Positions 24,101 through 34,317 of a DNA stretch of 64,000 nt are shown here, one piece after another. A model generated the notes under the pieces. The model worked only from the letters and a program-made list of their open reading frames with translations, did no database searches and had not been told where the DNA came from. The stretch is taken from NCBI GenBank assembly GCA_034509735.1, contig JACGWO010000008.1, forward strand, positions 16,317,864 to 16,381,863, in the 5' to 3' direction. The stretch comes from Sesamum alatum. Lineage: Eukaryota > Streptophyta > Magnoliopsida > Lamiales > Pedaliaceae. How positions within the stretch are numbered: the first letter of the stretch is position 1; each line of letters opens with the position of its first letter. A program made the translations under genes and the position numbers.

Positions 24101-24833
24101 CCCTTCATTTTCTTAAGTTACTGGTGAATGCAGCGTTAATTGTTTGGATTGTTGGACAGAGTAATTCAAAGTTTGCACTGTCCATTGAACCTGGAAATGA
24201 GGACTTGCAGTCTTATGCTAGCCAAGTTGCTCACCTTCGCCACAAGGGCTTGCCAACGGTATTGTCTATAGCCCAGTTTTGCCCTGAAGTTTTGATACTA
24301 AACTACTTCCTGCAAATATTGAGAGACTTTCTGTGAATTCTGTCAGTTAACATCTATGTGAAGTTTTTACCTCAATATTTTTAAACCCTGGGTGCTAAAC
24401 ATGTGTGAAATAATGCAGTTCTTCTGGAACTTTTGCTCCAATATGAACTTCCGTGATTGCTCAACTTGATACTAAATATTTATAGGTCATCACATTTAAA
24501 CAAATAGAAGTCCTTCGTCAAAGAACATGTATGAGTTTATAAATCAACCATTGAGGGTCAATTTATTTTGTTTTTATATAAAATATTATCTGCATTTTGT
24601 TTGCTGTCATCAAATTGGTTTTGCCACTTCATTCTTGCTACTAGATTTTCTGTTTCTCAATGGAATCTGACCATCATGTGCCTTAGATCCCAACCTCATT
24701 GGGAAAGGAAAAGCTGTGCAATCCATTCCTTCGCACCTCCAGCACAGAAATCAGGCAGTCCTTGAATATTCCTTTGTCAGCCAATGATGCAGAGGCCTTA
24801 GGCGTTATCCGCCAAGCCAAGGACAACTATTAG
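15185..24833 (+). CDS. GLX2: Hydroxyacylglutathione hydrolase (glyoxalase II), mitochondrial type, 8 coding exons
   Basis: Coding exons: 15185-15244, 15995-16180, 18467-18670, 20043-20166, 21969-22069, 23986-24060, 24160-24258, 24687-24833 (TAG). All introns are GT-AG; all are phase 0 except intron 4 (phase 1). Product 331 aa, close to plant mitochondrial glyoxalase II (about 320-330). It hydrolyses S-D-lactoylglutathione to D-lactate and glutathione, the second glyoxalase step. Residues 1-75 are basic and Ser-rich, like a transit peptide ([20 protein letters not shown]). Metallo-beta-lactamase fold: metal ligands THHHYDH (H131, H133, D135, H136), TPGHT (H189), FTGD (D208) and CGHEYT (H246) are all present. 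CGKLFEG (K217) lies in the glutathione-binding loop, and the C-terminal helix has NPFLR and IRQAKDNY. Exon 1 is least certain: its donor ATG/GTCTCT is weak, and the start was chosen because it splices in phase and yields a transit-like peptide. No inactivating change seen. Confidence 0.93.
18753..18888 (+). repeat. Decayed tandem duplicate of the end of exon 3 and start of intron 3
   Basis: This segment repeats 18605-18753 in tandem. The coding part of the first unit ([21 protein letters not shown]) appears here as [13 protein letters not shown], a stop, then ERYGAK. The intron parts also match (ACATCTAACCTTGCACC and the CCTTTGTTAG end). The donor GT after the AAAG is lost (AAAGTCTG). The pseudo-exon cannot be used as coding sequence. 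Confidence 0.85.
20205..20588 (-). mobile_element. Mutator-type MITE in intron 4 of GLX2
   Basis: 384 bp, starting GGGTAAATATCTCC and ending GATCTATCC, flanked by 9-bp TTATTTAAA (20196-20204) and TTATTGAAA (20589-20597), 8 of 9 identical. Inner ends carry ACAAATACCCCC-like and AACAACGAGG motifs in inverted arrangement. It is homologous, in reverse orientation, to 22244-22648. A 9-bp target duplication is the mark of Mutator-like elements. Strand is relative to the intron-5 copy. Confidence 0.85.
22244..22648 (+). mobile_element. Mutator-type MITE in intron 5 of GLX2
   Basis: 405 bp with terminal inverted repeats of about 30 bp (GGGCAAATTACAGCTACC at the left, GGTGGCTGTAATTTACCC at the right), bounded by exact 9-bp TAAAATGTA at 22235-22243 and 22649-22657. 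No coding capacity. It shares its core (TCCATAGAGAATA) with the intron-4 copy in inverted orientation. Confidence 0.92.
22860..23540. other. Purine-rich and G-rich patch in intron 5, unidentified
   Basis: Contains a G-rich plus strand (22998-23065) then an A/G-only-like stretch (23066-23170), followed by AT-rich DNA. The composition resembles the GC-rich cargo of non-autonomous DNA elements, but I could not find convincing TIRs or a target duplication. Open frames here are low-complexity and do not resemble a protein. Confidence 0.35.
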
Positions 24834-24902
24834 GTATGCAAAGAAGTTGCACTATTTAACCAGCCAGAGATAACGTGTAAAAGTCGTGTGCATGATTCGT
24901 GA

Positions 24903-24908
24903 AATAAA
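24903..24908 (+). terminator. Candidate poly(A) signal of GLX2
   Basis: AATAAA, 70 bp after the stop codon at 24831-24833. It is the nearest canonical near-upstream element; plant signals are loose, so other sites up to about 25200 are possible. Confidence 0.45.
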
Positions 24909-25492
24909 GATGGTGTATCGCATCTTGGCCTACTACTGGGAAAGTTGGTTCATCCTTGTATCTAAACAAATTGCTATAGTCAAAATTCTCTTTTGTGTAG
25001 TCCTTGATTCCAAGTTACGCATAAAACTTGGGCTTCGACTTGAAGACGAAATTATGTGTTGCGAATTGCAGATGATATATTGAATGTTCTGCCTCTTAAT
25101 TTGAAAATGGATGTGTCTTTTAGTTCTTGCTTTGCAACTCTTAATGTAGAGAAGTTGAAGTACCTGTGAAGGTAATGAAAATGTTTGGCATACCATTTTT
25201 TGAGCTTATTTCTATCTGCTCTGCTGCTCTTTTCATTGTTTTAGTTCTATATAGGGATGCCAATGGGTTCAGTTAGACCTGTCAATGGGTAAACCCAAGC
25301 CCAAACCCTATAATTACACATTAACTATCCACTAGACTCGACCTGACCTAGGCCCAGTCTGAGGTTTGATGGGTCCATTGAGTTTTGCCTAACATATTAG
25401 ACCCGATATTTTAGGTCGAGTTCAGACCCAACCTTGTTAATTTTTTTTATTTTCTATTTTAAAAAATTACAAACAACTTACAGTGATTTTTC

Positions 25493-26613
25493 AGGTAAAA
25501 TCTATATTACCTTTATGTGATATCCAAAAAGTTCAAATAGGTCCTTGTGAAAAAAAAAGGGAACAATTTACCCCCTCCTCCCCTCTATAAATGTACGTCA
25601 TGCGCGGAAAATGCGAGTTGGTGAGCATTTTTGCATCTGTAAGGTGCAAACTACCCTTGCCTTTCCCAATAATTCCAAAACCCATTTATATATTTAGATA
25701 TAAATTTATATTTTTTAATTATACATATTATTAAAATATAATTCAATTTATTAAAAAAAACTAAAAGAAAGGAAGATGGAACGGTGGTGAAAAGTCGCCG
25801 GAAGAGGGGAGATCGAAGGTGGGTGAGGTGTCAAAATGCTTGTCTTGCAAGGGCTTTTCAACGGTGGTAGGCTCACGTGAGAAAAAAGCGATAGAAGACG
25901 GGGGTGCGAATTAGGATTTTCTGAACAGAAAAATGGAGATAACTCACCGATGGCTAGGAGATTGGCGGTGGGTGAGGTTTCAAAATGCTCGTCTTTGCAA
26001 GGGCTTTCCAACGGTGGTATGCGAGTGGGTGAGGTTTCAAAATGCTCGTCTTTGCAAGGGCTTTCCAACGGTGGTAGGCTCGCATCGAGAGGTGATTGAA
26101 CGGTGGAGATATGGGAGGAGAAAGAAAAACCATCACCGGTCGATAGGGATCCGTCGACGGCGGGGCTGGGGTTGGGGGTTTCTGGCGGGGGCTGGGGAAG
26201 GTTTTGACGGCGGCGGGGAAGGTTCCAGCACCGGCGGATGGTGACCGGTCAAGAGGACTATATATGTAAAAATACAATATATTATAATAAAATAATATTT
26301 ATTTATCTATATACCAAATAATATATTTTTATTTATGTGTATTTAATTTTAATATAATATCATAATATATAAAAATATTTGGTTAAATCTAGACCTTTGA
26401 TTAAATATAGATTGAATTTAGACCCTTGATTTAAAAGGGATGTTTTTGTCATTGCATTTTAAAACTCAATTTCAAATACACCAAGGGGTGGTGTGCTCCT
26501 TTTCAGAAAATACAGGGGTTATGTGGCCTCTTTTTTTTTTTTTTTTTTTTTAATTTGTTTAGGAGATTATTTGAACTTTTTGGATATCACAAGGGGTAAT
26601 ATGGATTTTACCC
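25493..26613. mobile_element. Non-autonomous Mutator-like element with GC-rich cargo
   Basis: 1121 bp. Left terminus AGGTAAAATCTATATTACC, right terminus GGTAATATGGATTTTACCC; the inverted repeats extend about 47 bp to a shared GATATCCAAAAAGTTCAAAT. Exact 9-bp TGATTTTTC flanks both ends (25484-25492 and 26614-26622). The interior (25780-26240) is GC-rich in contrast to the AT-rich arms. No transposase. Structure fits a Pack-MULE-like element. Confidence 0.85.
25819..26074 (+). repeat. Three ~52-bp direct repeats in the cargo
   Basis: Copies at about 25819-25871, 25969-26021 and 26022-26074 share GTGAGGTTTCAAAATGCTCG and CAAGGGCTTTCCAACGG. The last two are adjacent and nearly identical; the first is more diverged and lies ~100 bp away. 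Confidence 0.9.
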
Positions 26614-27283
26614 TGATTTTTCCATTGTCATTTGCCATTTGTCATACACATCAATGGACATATACTTATATAGTGAATTTTTGTATCATCATTTGCCATA
26701 CACATCAATAGACATAGACGTGAGAGAAAGCAGAAAAATGAAATTGTGGATATGAGGAGGGTTTAAACTTTTTCAACTTAATAATGGCTGAATCCTCCAC
26801 TCCTTAAATATGCTTGTCCATCTTCTGTTTTCCATCGAGAAATCCTCCTCCAGCCCATGCAATCCTTCTTCGGCCCATCTTATCTTTTCTATCGCTCGTG
26901 TAAACCTTGCTTCTACAGATGGTTGGTGGTCGATGAGTTCGAGGAGGTGGGATTTGTGGGGGTTAGGAAAGATTCTGGCGACGTCAACGTTGACGTTCGA
27001 CAGTGGTCAGAGAGAGAGGGAAAAACAGAGGTTGACGGAGTGGAGAAAAAAATAATTGCCGTCGGTGAGGAGTTTCGGCGTGGGATTGGGTGGAAAATCT
27101 TTGCAGTAAGGTGAGCTATCTAATGGTGGTGGTGCACCGGTGATCCACCGGTGGAGAAACGAAGAGGAAAAAAAGAAGTAGAAATGCAACGACTAGGTTT
27201 CAAATTTTGAGAGAGCGAGGAAATCCGAAATCTCACAAAGCATATATAATTACTTTTCCCAATTATATTGGGTATGGGCATCT

Positions 27284-27317
27284 TCAAAAAAATAAATAAA
27301 TAAATAAATAAATAAAT
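27284..27317. repeat. (AAAT)n microsatellite
   Basis: About seven AAAT units after an A run. Simple repeat in the AT-rich right arm of the composite TIR element. Confidence 0.9.
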
Positions 27318-28078
27318 ATTGGATATGCGTATTATTGTGTATTATTGGGTTTGTATCCGGTCTATACACATATATTTTATTTTTTCGGTTCTAGGGCTAG
27401 GTTTGGGTCTAACTTAAAAATACCAGGCCTGGGCCTGTGCCTGAACTTATTACAGTAGGTTTGAGCTTGGATTTTATTTACCCATTGACAAGCCTATCCA
27501 TTCAACCTAGACCCGAACCCGTCCCGATTGGGGTGGGTTTTGAAGTCTTAAGCGAGTCCTTCATCCTAGGGGTTTGGACTCGGACTTGTCCCATTTTTTT
27601 TATTTTTTCATATATTTTAAATATACTTATATAAATATATATACATATATACAAATATAGTATAATTTATTTATACATACACGTAAATCATAAACTTAAT
27701 ATTCTTATAAACTAAAATGATGATATAAATAGTTTATAAATGTTTTTAATGTTTAAATAAGTAACACATTCTAAAAATATCAATGATTAATGTGCCATAT
27801 AAATTTACAAAAAAAAATAAAAATTCACTGATATTATTATATCATATTTATAAAATTATGTTATTATTACTTTTCTAAAAAATACTTTTTAATATTTTAA
27901 AAATATTAACTGAGTCTATCGAGTTCAACCTGACTGGACTGGAGTTCGGTTCCAAAATTTTCTTGAAGGGATGGGTCCCGAGTTCTGACAAACCCGTCTG
28001 CCATCCCCATCTATAATGTTACTATTTGGATCTTTAGTTTTTGTGAGGATAGCATGAACAAAAATATTTTGCTTAGTT

Positions 28079-29150
28079 CTTTTTTTTTTTTCTTTTTTTG
28101 AATATAGAAATAGTAGTAATATTATATTAGATCAAAAGATAATATAGTAGGGGAGGTGTATTCCTTATAGAAGCAACATATACATCATTGTTTAGAACAT
28201 CTTCTGCAAAAGAAGGCATGGACAAAAAAATTGCAACTGGTATGATCTGCTAGCAGCTGTTGTTCTTGCAAAAAGATCTACTGCTGTTCTTTCAAAAAGA
28301 TCAGCCGCTTTGTTCGACTACCGGTAGCAAAAGGCGGCCTTTACTGCCTCAAAGTCAGTTAATGTCGCCCAACAACCCCTGAGTAAAGGGATGTGCACCT
28401 TCTACGCTTGTTTCTTCCTGCCAAGAAGAAACAGTAAGAATTGAGAGTCAGTTTCACAATGAGCCTTTTAATTTGAATAGATTTTGCTATCTGTAATCCA
28501 ATTCTGAGTGCCCATAATTCCACAGTATTGTTGGTATGAATGCCAATAAAGTTATAGAGACCAGCCATGAAGTTAGCATTTGAACCTCGAATTACTCCCC
28601 CACATCCACCATATCCAGGATTGCCAAGTGAAGACCCATCAATATTCAATTTAAACCAACTTGGAGATGTGGTAATCCATTTACAAAGAACCACATACTT
28701 CCTTCAAGAAACAGACTGTGTATGAGAATAGTTTCCATTGTTTTCCTATTTGTACATTGCCATATTTGAAATGTGTTTATATCATTACTTACAAAAACTG
28801 CCAGATTCCTATGTTTCCCTATAAACCATAAAGTATTAGCCAGCAAGGCTTGTTTGAATTTATTATGGCTGAGATTATGTAAAATAACAAGGATGTTGGT
28901 ATTCTGCAGTTCCATAATTTCAGGTAAGAAAGAGATGGAAATACTTCTGAACATGGGGCACTGTGTGAAAATATGTGGGACAAAATGTTTTGCATAGTTT
29001 GGATTAAATTTTTTTTTGGAACAAACATCATAAAACTTGTATGGATGATTATGATAAATACTTGCCAGTAACTCAATCTACTTGTGTGATCATTTGCACT
29101 TTGTTTGGTTAAGCTTTTGATAGTAACATTCAATATGTTAGAAAGGAAAA
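28079..29150 (-). pseudogene. LINE-C remnant: zf-RVT and RNase H end
   Basis: Minus strand reads a broken zf-RVT region (28800-29130), then an RNase H domain with WFKLNIDGSSLGNPGYGGCG (28600s) and GIHTNNTVELWALRIGLQIA (28530s), like the end of LINE-B ORF2 but clearly diverged. The T-rich run at 28079-28099 is where the poly(A) tail of a minus-strand LINE would sit. This is a 5'-truncated copy of about 1 kb, the common outcome of LINE insertion. It is broken by frameshifts. Confidence 0.8.
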
Positions 29151-29188
29151 TGGGATGGAATATATATATATATATATATTTTGCTAAG

Positions 29189-29543
29189 TGATGGAGTAAA
29201 ATAAATTAGATTAGCAAAATTACCAAAATATCCCAAAATGTACACGTATTTACCGAAATGCCATCCAAGGTAGTTATTGTTAGTAGTTAGTGGGGTGGAG
29301 CCAAATTACAAAGGCGCCCCTGAAGATTAGAATATAGCCGTTAAATTAGAGGCGGTTGGAGGGTAAAATAGTCTTTATACCCCTCCTCATTTGCTATAAA
29401 TAGGCCATCAAATCCAATGTAAAGACACTTCATTACTAATTTTGAGAAATACATTCTTGAGAAGAACTCTAAAGTTCTTGACTCGCGACGCCGTTTTGTG
29501 TGATTGTGCTTGGATCAATTACTTCCCAATTTTCACCCCATCA
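29189..29543 (+). repeat. Gypsy-1 5' LTR (355 bp)
   Basis: TG...CA, with a TATA-like GCTATAAATAGG at 29393-29404. It aligns end to end with 34318-34649, with scattered substitutions and a ~20-bp length difference around 29270. Confidence 0.93.
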
Positions 29544-29545
29544 GC

Positions 29546-29562
29546 TTGGCTTCGTCTGTGGG
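29546..29562 (+). promoter_or_regulatory. Gypsy-1 candidate primer-binding site
   Basis: TTGGCTTCGTCTGTGGG begins three bases after the LTR. It resembles the TGGCGCCGTCTGTGGG-type sequence found after the LTR of many plant Tat-like gypsy elements. The matching tRNA is not certain. Confidence 0.5.
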
Positions 29563-29584
29563 AAAGTTGATCTAAGCATTGAAG

Positions 29585-30940
29585 ATGAACACCCGGTCAA
29601 GAGTCGGGAGTGGGAACGCGAGACAAGAAGAGCTTGAAGGAGGAGGAGAGAATCACGTGCAAGATCACGTCCTGGAGAACCTGCCCGCACGCGGCCTTTA
29701 GGTCGAGAGGTAGGAAGACGCCGATGCTCCGCCTCCGCTCTCAGTCATTCAGATAACTCCAAAGACACTTTGCCAATTGGTTAAAGATGCGTTTTTTCAA
29801 GCAGCAGAGAGGGCTGTGGCCCAGTATGTAGGAGGACATGCGTTGCCCCCACGACCCCCTCACTATCCTTGCAGAGGTCAAGACGCTCCCTTGGCCCTTG
29901 AGGGTGGCGAGCAGAGGCCCGGGGACGCCCCTGAAGGTTTGAATTATGAGGAAGTCAACAGTAGGGCCACGCAGCCAGAGGACAACTACTATCCATTACC
30001 CCCTCGAAGATATGTAGGCGAAGATGACTACTTCCCACCTCCTCCTCGGGGAGGATGAGAAGACAACTATTTCCCCCCTTCGCACCCGGAGGAGGTACCA
30101 CTGGTACGGGAAGGAGTATATCAACAGATGGGCGGCCATATGCCTCTTCCACCCAGGTTCCCAAGTCGCGACCCTTGGCAGTAGCGCCCCCACGATGGAG
30201 TCCATTCGCCCCCATATCCTAGCAGAAGTCATTCATCCGTGGGTCAAGATTCCAAGTCTCAGCGAGTACAACGGAGTGGGTGATCCTCAAGACCATTGGG
30301 ACTGCTTCTTGGCCAGGGCCGATTTGCTGGACATTAGCGATGTGGCCTATTGCAAGTTGTTTCGGACTACCCTCTCGGGGAAGGCGATGGCATGGTTTAA
30401 CCAGTTACCCCCAGGGACCATTGAGTCATTCGAGCAACACTCCCAGCGGTTCTTGCACCATTTCGCGATAAATAGGCGATATCCCAAGACCGCCTCGTAT
30501 TTGTTTATGATAATCCAACAAGAGAATGAGAGCCTAAGGGAATACGTGCACCGCTTCTGAGAAGCTGTTTTGGAATTCCCCCACGTAAACCCAGAACTTT
30601 TGGCAAGCATCATGCAACAAAATCTGAGGAGAGGTCGGTTCAAGGAGTCGATTGCTGGGAAGCCTCCCTCATATCAAGAAGAGTTGTTGTTAAGAGCCGA
30701 GAAGTATATAAGAATTGAGGAGTCAACAAGCTCACGATCAACAAATCCCCTAAAACGGAAGGCCAATGAGAAGGAAAAAAGGGTTCCCCCTAGGACAGAA
30801 GGGAGTAAGCGTGAACACAGACATGCGCCAGGGGATTGGACTCGCTACACCCCTCTAAACGCCCCACAAACTCAAGTTCTTGCAGTAGCCAAGCAACAAG
30901 GGTTGGTAAGATGGCCTTTCCCGATAAAGAGCAACTCGTA
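29585..30940 (+). pseudogene. Gypsy-1 gag
   Basis: The start MNTRSRVGSGNARQEELEG lies just after the primer site and leads into an acidic, Pro/Tyr-rich region with YYPLPPRRY and YFPPPPRGG. The Retrotrans_gag domain follows (about 30240-30720): SEYNGVGDPQDHWDCFLARA, GKAMAWFNQLPPGTIESFEQ and YLFMIIQQENESLREYVHRF. Basic residues follow. Stops near 29700, 30057, 30222 and 30560 and at least one frame change disrupt it. No CCHC knuckle is seen. Confidence 0.88.
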
Positions 30941-31259
30941 GAGAATGAAGTCCGACGAGTACTGTCATTTCCACAGGGATCAAGGCTAAAACATCGAGGA
31001 ATGCCACCATTTGAAGGGCGAGATCGAGAAGTGGATCTGGGAAGGTTACTTAGAAGAATTTGTGGGGTAAATGAAATAAGAGCTCCAGGAAACCGCCTTT
31101 GAAGGCAGGCACATGGCACATGGGAGTAAAGCAGGAAGCGGAACGAGCTAGTAAGGATAACCACCCAACTGCTGGAGCTGTTGGGGTTATCTCGGGAGGC
31201 CCAGCGAGGGGAGATTCGAGGCAAGCTGGAAATGCTGCAGTGAGAGCAATGGGACACAA

Positions 31260-31560
31260 TGCCAACCGCGTAATCTTCAGTGAGGTCACAGCAACGTCAC
31301 CAGCAGATCCAAGAATGAGTCGGAGTATGAGGCACTAAGCGCGGGTGGAAAGCTGGCTTTCGCCGCGAAACCGACGTATGTGAGGGCAGATAGCGATTCC
31401 CAACTTGTGGTCAAGCAAGAGAACGGAGATTACGAAGCTGGAGGAGCAGATGATCAAGTACTTAGCAAACATCCAAGCGTTAAGAAGGAAGTTCAACAAG
31501 TTTGCCCTAGAACAAATTCCGCGGTCATTCAAGGAAGAAGCAAACTAACTCGCTAAGTTG
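31260..31560 (+). pseudogene. Gypsy-1 RNase H fragment
   Basis: Reads YEALSAGGKLAF and RADSDSQLVVKQENGDYEAG (31330-31440), the middle and end of a gypsy RNase H, with the SDSQLV acidic motif. The upstream part, including the first Asp motif, is not recognisable. RT is not found upstream. Confidence 0.8.
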
Positions 31561-31733
31561 GCCAGCTTATTGGCTCCTTTGGAGAGCAGGAGAATAACCC
31601 TACTAAGACAATAACGACCCAAAGTGGATGTTGGGAGGGGGGGGGGGGGGAGGAGAAGCCTTAACGGCGAAGAGAGTTTCACCAAGCGGGAAAGAAGGTC
31701 TGGAGGAATGCTGAAAATTTTGACATTTTGCCT

Positions 31734-32619
31734 CAAGACCCTAAAGAAGCAAGGGTATTTCGAGCTAGGTTAGCTAAGTTCACGATAATTGGAGGTAAGT
31801 TGTACAAGAGAGGTTTTTCACAAACAACACCCCCAATACGGCGACAAGGACAAAGCAGAGTATGTTCTACGAGAGAACCATGAGGGAAGCTGCAGTAATC
31901 GTTCCGGAGGCAGAGTGTTAGCATGCAAGGCCTCGCGGCGAGGACACCTCTGGCCTACAATGCGTAAGGATGCTTGGGACTAAGTGAAGAAATCCGAGGG
32001 TGCCAGGAGCATGCCAACGTCACTCATGTCCCAACGGAAAATTTGGGACCATCACAACACCCCGTTCTGACGGGCAGGCGGAAGTAACGAGCAAGAAAGT
32101 CTTCCAAAATTTGAGGACGAGGCTGGAGGAAGCTAAAGGAAGTTGGGTGGAAGGATGCTCGGGAGTCCTAAGGGCATATCGAACAACCCCGCGATGAGGT
32201 GCGGGAGAGTCCCAGTTCAATCTAGTCAATGGGACAGAAGCGATCGTCCCGATGGACATAAGGGAGGAGACACTCAGGGTGCGACAATAGGAGCCAACCA
32301 GCAATGACGAAGAAAGACGAGCCGACCTGGATTTCTGCAGGAGTTTAGGAGTGGCGCGAATGCAAGGAGGGGAGCCTACAAGGCATTAGTAGCATAGGCC
32401 CGCAATGTCAAAGTACGGCGTCGCGAGTTCCAGGTCGGAGATCTGGTATTAAGGAAAGCTGACGCGACAAGAAATGTTGCCAAACTGGACGTCAAATCGG
32501 TCGGACCGTATCAAGTCGTGGAGATAGCAGGAAGTGGAACTTATTGCTTGCAAAGGATGAACGGGAAGGAAGTAGCACACATGTGGAATATTGCTAGCCT
32601 CAAGAAACATTTTACTTAA
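31734..32619 (+). pseudogene. Gypsy-1 integrase fragments
   Basis: Starts with EARVFRARLAKFTIIGGKLY (the N-terminal integrase lead), skips most of the catalytic core, then TPRSDGQAEVTSKKVFQNLR and SWVEGCSGVLRAYRTTPR (core end, 32060-32195). It ends with FQVGDLVLRKADATRNVAK and GPYQVVEIAGSGTYCLQRMN up to a stop at 32619. The first two catalytic acidic residues lie in the missing part. Multiple frame changes. Confidence 0.85.
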
Positions 32620-32699
32620 TGCTTCGTATTTCTTTTCAAATGCCTTGTAACCTAGAATTGCGGTAATGGAATATCCACCTTTTTACCTACTTCTTGTGG

Positions 32700-33046
32700 G
32701 CTCACATTAATACTTTATTTAGCAAGAGGGAGGGATGGCCCCTCCCCTCACATTAATACTTTATTTAGTAAAAGAGGGGGATTACCCCTCACATTGATAT
32801 TTTGTCTAGAAAAGGGGGATTGCTCCTCACATTAATGTTTTGTTTAAAAGAAGGGGATTGCCCCTCACATTGATATCTTGTTTAAAAGAGGGGGATTGCC
32901 GCTCACATTGATATTTTGTCTAAAACAGGGGGATTGCCCTTCACATTGATGTTTTCTTTAAACGAGGGGGATTGCCCCTCACATTGATATTTTGTCGAAA
33001 AGAGGGGGATTGCCCCTCACATTGATATTTTATTTAAAAGAAGCAA
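32700..33046 (+). repeat. 38-bp tandem repeat, about nine units
   Basis: Unit of 38 bp with core CCTCACATTGATATTTTGT then AAAAGAGGGGGATTGCC; the first two units are longer and more diverged. It lies just downstream of the integrase stop, in the 3' untranslated part of Gypsy-1. Confidence 0.93.
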
Positions 33047-33089
33047 CTTAACAACTAAGAAATAGATGAACAAAGTCTGATAACATGGT

Positions 33090-33345
33090 AAAAAGGAACT
33101 CCTACGAAGTTCCAAAATATTTCGACAAAAGGAACTTCTAAGAAGTTCCCCAAATGACAAAGAACTCCTACAAAGTTCCAAAGTGTTTCAACCAAAGGAA
33201 CTTCTACAAAGCTTCCGAAGAATTCAGCATGACACGTCGCAACGCGGTGCCAGTTCGACGAGACACGATACAGTGACGCGTCACGATGCGAGGTAATTCA
33301 AACGTGACGTTCGCATCGCGACGCGAGGTGATTCAAACGTGATGC
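33090..33345 (+). repeat. Two further short tandem repeat sets in Gypsy-1 3' region
   Basis: 33090-33215: alternating AACTCCTACGAAGTTCC and GGAACTTCTAAGAAGTTCC units, each with a small inverted symmetry. 33225-33345: CGACGCGAGGTGATTCAAACG-like units spaced ~40 bp apart. Both are imperfect and follow the 38-bp array. Confidence 0.75.
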
Positions 33346-33717
33346 AACACAATACAATTATGACAACCATCGGATGTGCTAGTCCCCCCTCGCCCCCATG
33401 GCGACTCGTGAGGTTGCAGAGGATGAGGGAGCAAGCAAATCTCGTCCCCCTTCCTTGACGAAAAACAAGGACGGACTCATGAATCATGCTTGCGATCACA
33501 CTAATCCCCAACCAAGCTTCTGGCTACAAGGATTGTTGAAAAGCGGATCCCACTACTAATTTTACAACCACTGAGAAGAAAAATTAGAAGTACGAGCCCT
33601 TGACGACCTTCCTAAGGATAAGAAAAATATCGAAAGCCTCAAGAGAGGGAGTTACACCAAGATCTTGAAATGTTGGAAGAAACCCGCCAAAGAAGGCGAG
33701 AGAAGTAGGAATGTGGA

Positions 33718-33872
33718 GAGGCCGGCCGAGGCATAGTGCCTCGACCAGATTCTGGCCGAGTCACGCCTCGGCCAGGTTCCGGCCGAGGCACCTTGCCTTG
33801 GCGAGATCTTGGTCGAGGCAACGTGCCTCGACCAGATTTGGGTCAAGGAGCACTGCCTCGACCCGCCACCAC
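33718..33872 (+). repeat. ~30-bp hairpin-forming repeat, five units
   Basis: GC-rich units such as GGCCGAGGCATAGTGCCTCG, each able to fold on itself (GAGGCA...TGCCTC), separated by CAGATTCT-like links. Open frames on both strands here (Arg/Ser/Pro rich) come from the repeat and are not genes. Confidence 0.85.
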
Positions 33873-34300
33873 CGTGCCCCCGTCGGCGCACCTCAGCTTT
33901 CTCCCACCGTCACTAGACATCTTGTTTTTTTTTCGGACTAATGTTGAGTGACCTCTTGAATTCTATAAACAAAATTACTACAAAAAAAAGAAGGAACAAG
34001 AGCTACGTACCTGAACCAACACGTTTCGACATTTTTTGGGAATATGGCTGAGACTAGGAAGATAGACAAAACAAAAGCAGAATGAAGAAATCAGAATGTT
34101 CCACGGAGTTTATAAAGAAGAGAAAAAGAATCTTGGCAGATGAAGGATTTATATTCAAGAAGAGTCTCGAAGGAGAAATAACTTATATCAAGAAGGGTCC
34201 TAAGAGGGAAGAAATTCATAAAAGAAGAAGAAGGTCAAGAAAAGAAGTTGCATCAAATACAAATTGTTTATTGGAACTTCCAAATTTTCCGAATGCATTT

Positions 34301-34317
34301 GGAAGTTGGGGGGCTGC
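34301..34317 (+). other. Gypsy-1 polypurine tract
   Basis: GGAAGTTGGGGGGCTGC, directly before the 3' LTR at 34318. Expected position for plus-strand DNA priming. Confidence 0.8.

Larger units (their letters stand above)
25254..28009. mobile_element. Composite TIR element (GGGATGGCAATGGG-type ends), hAT-like
   Basis: The left end is GGGATGCCAATGGGTTC (25254) and the right end reads CCGTCTGCCATCCCCA, its imperfect inverted counterpart (28009). The flanks TCTATATA (25246-25253) and TCTATAAT (28010-28017) match at 6 of 8, as an aged 8-bp duplication would. Subterminal parts are rich in GGGTY/RACCC motifs (25270-25430 and 27380-27600, 27905-27990), typical of a very abundant plant element class. 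No transposase frame is seen. The Mutator-type element 25493-26613 is nested in it. Confidence 0.55.

Noticed and set aside
25751..26277. Frames with repeated RFQNARLCKGFPTVV-like blocks
   Set aside because: Produced by the 52-bp direct repeats in the DNA element; frames open on both strands. Could hold a captured gene piece, but not a gene by itself.
25493..26614. Reading the TGATTTTTC element as hAT with an 8-bp duplication
   Set aside because: A full 9-bp repeat fits once the terminus is set to match the GGGTAAA-type ends of the other Mutator-type elements here.
32700..33046. Regular 38-bp repeats, at first glance CRISPR-like
   Set aside because: The units are contiguous with no unique spacers, lie in a plant retrotransposon and have no cas genes nearby.
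33639..33951. Arg/Ser/Pro-rich frames open on both strands
   Set aside because: Product of the ~30-bp GC-rich hairpin repeat, with frames open on both strands at once.
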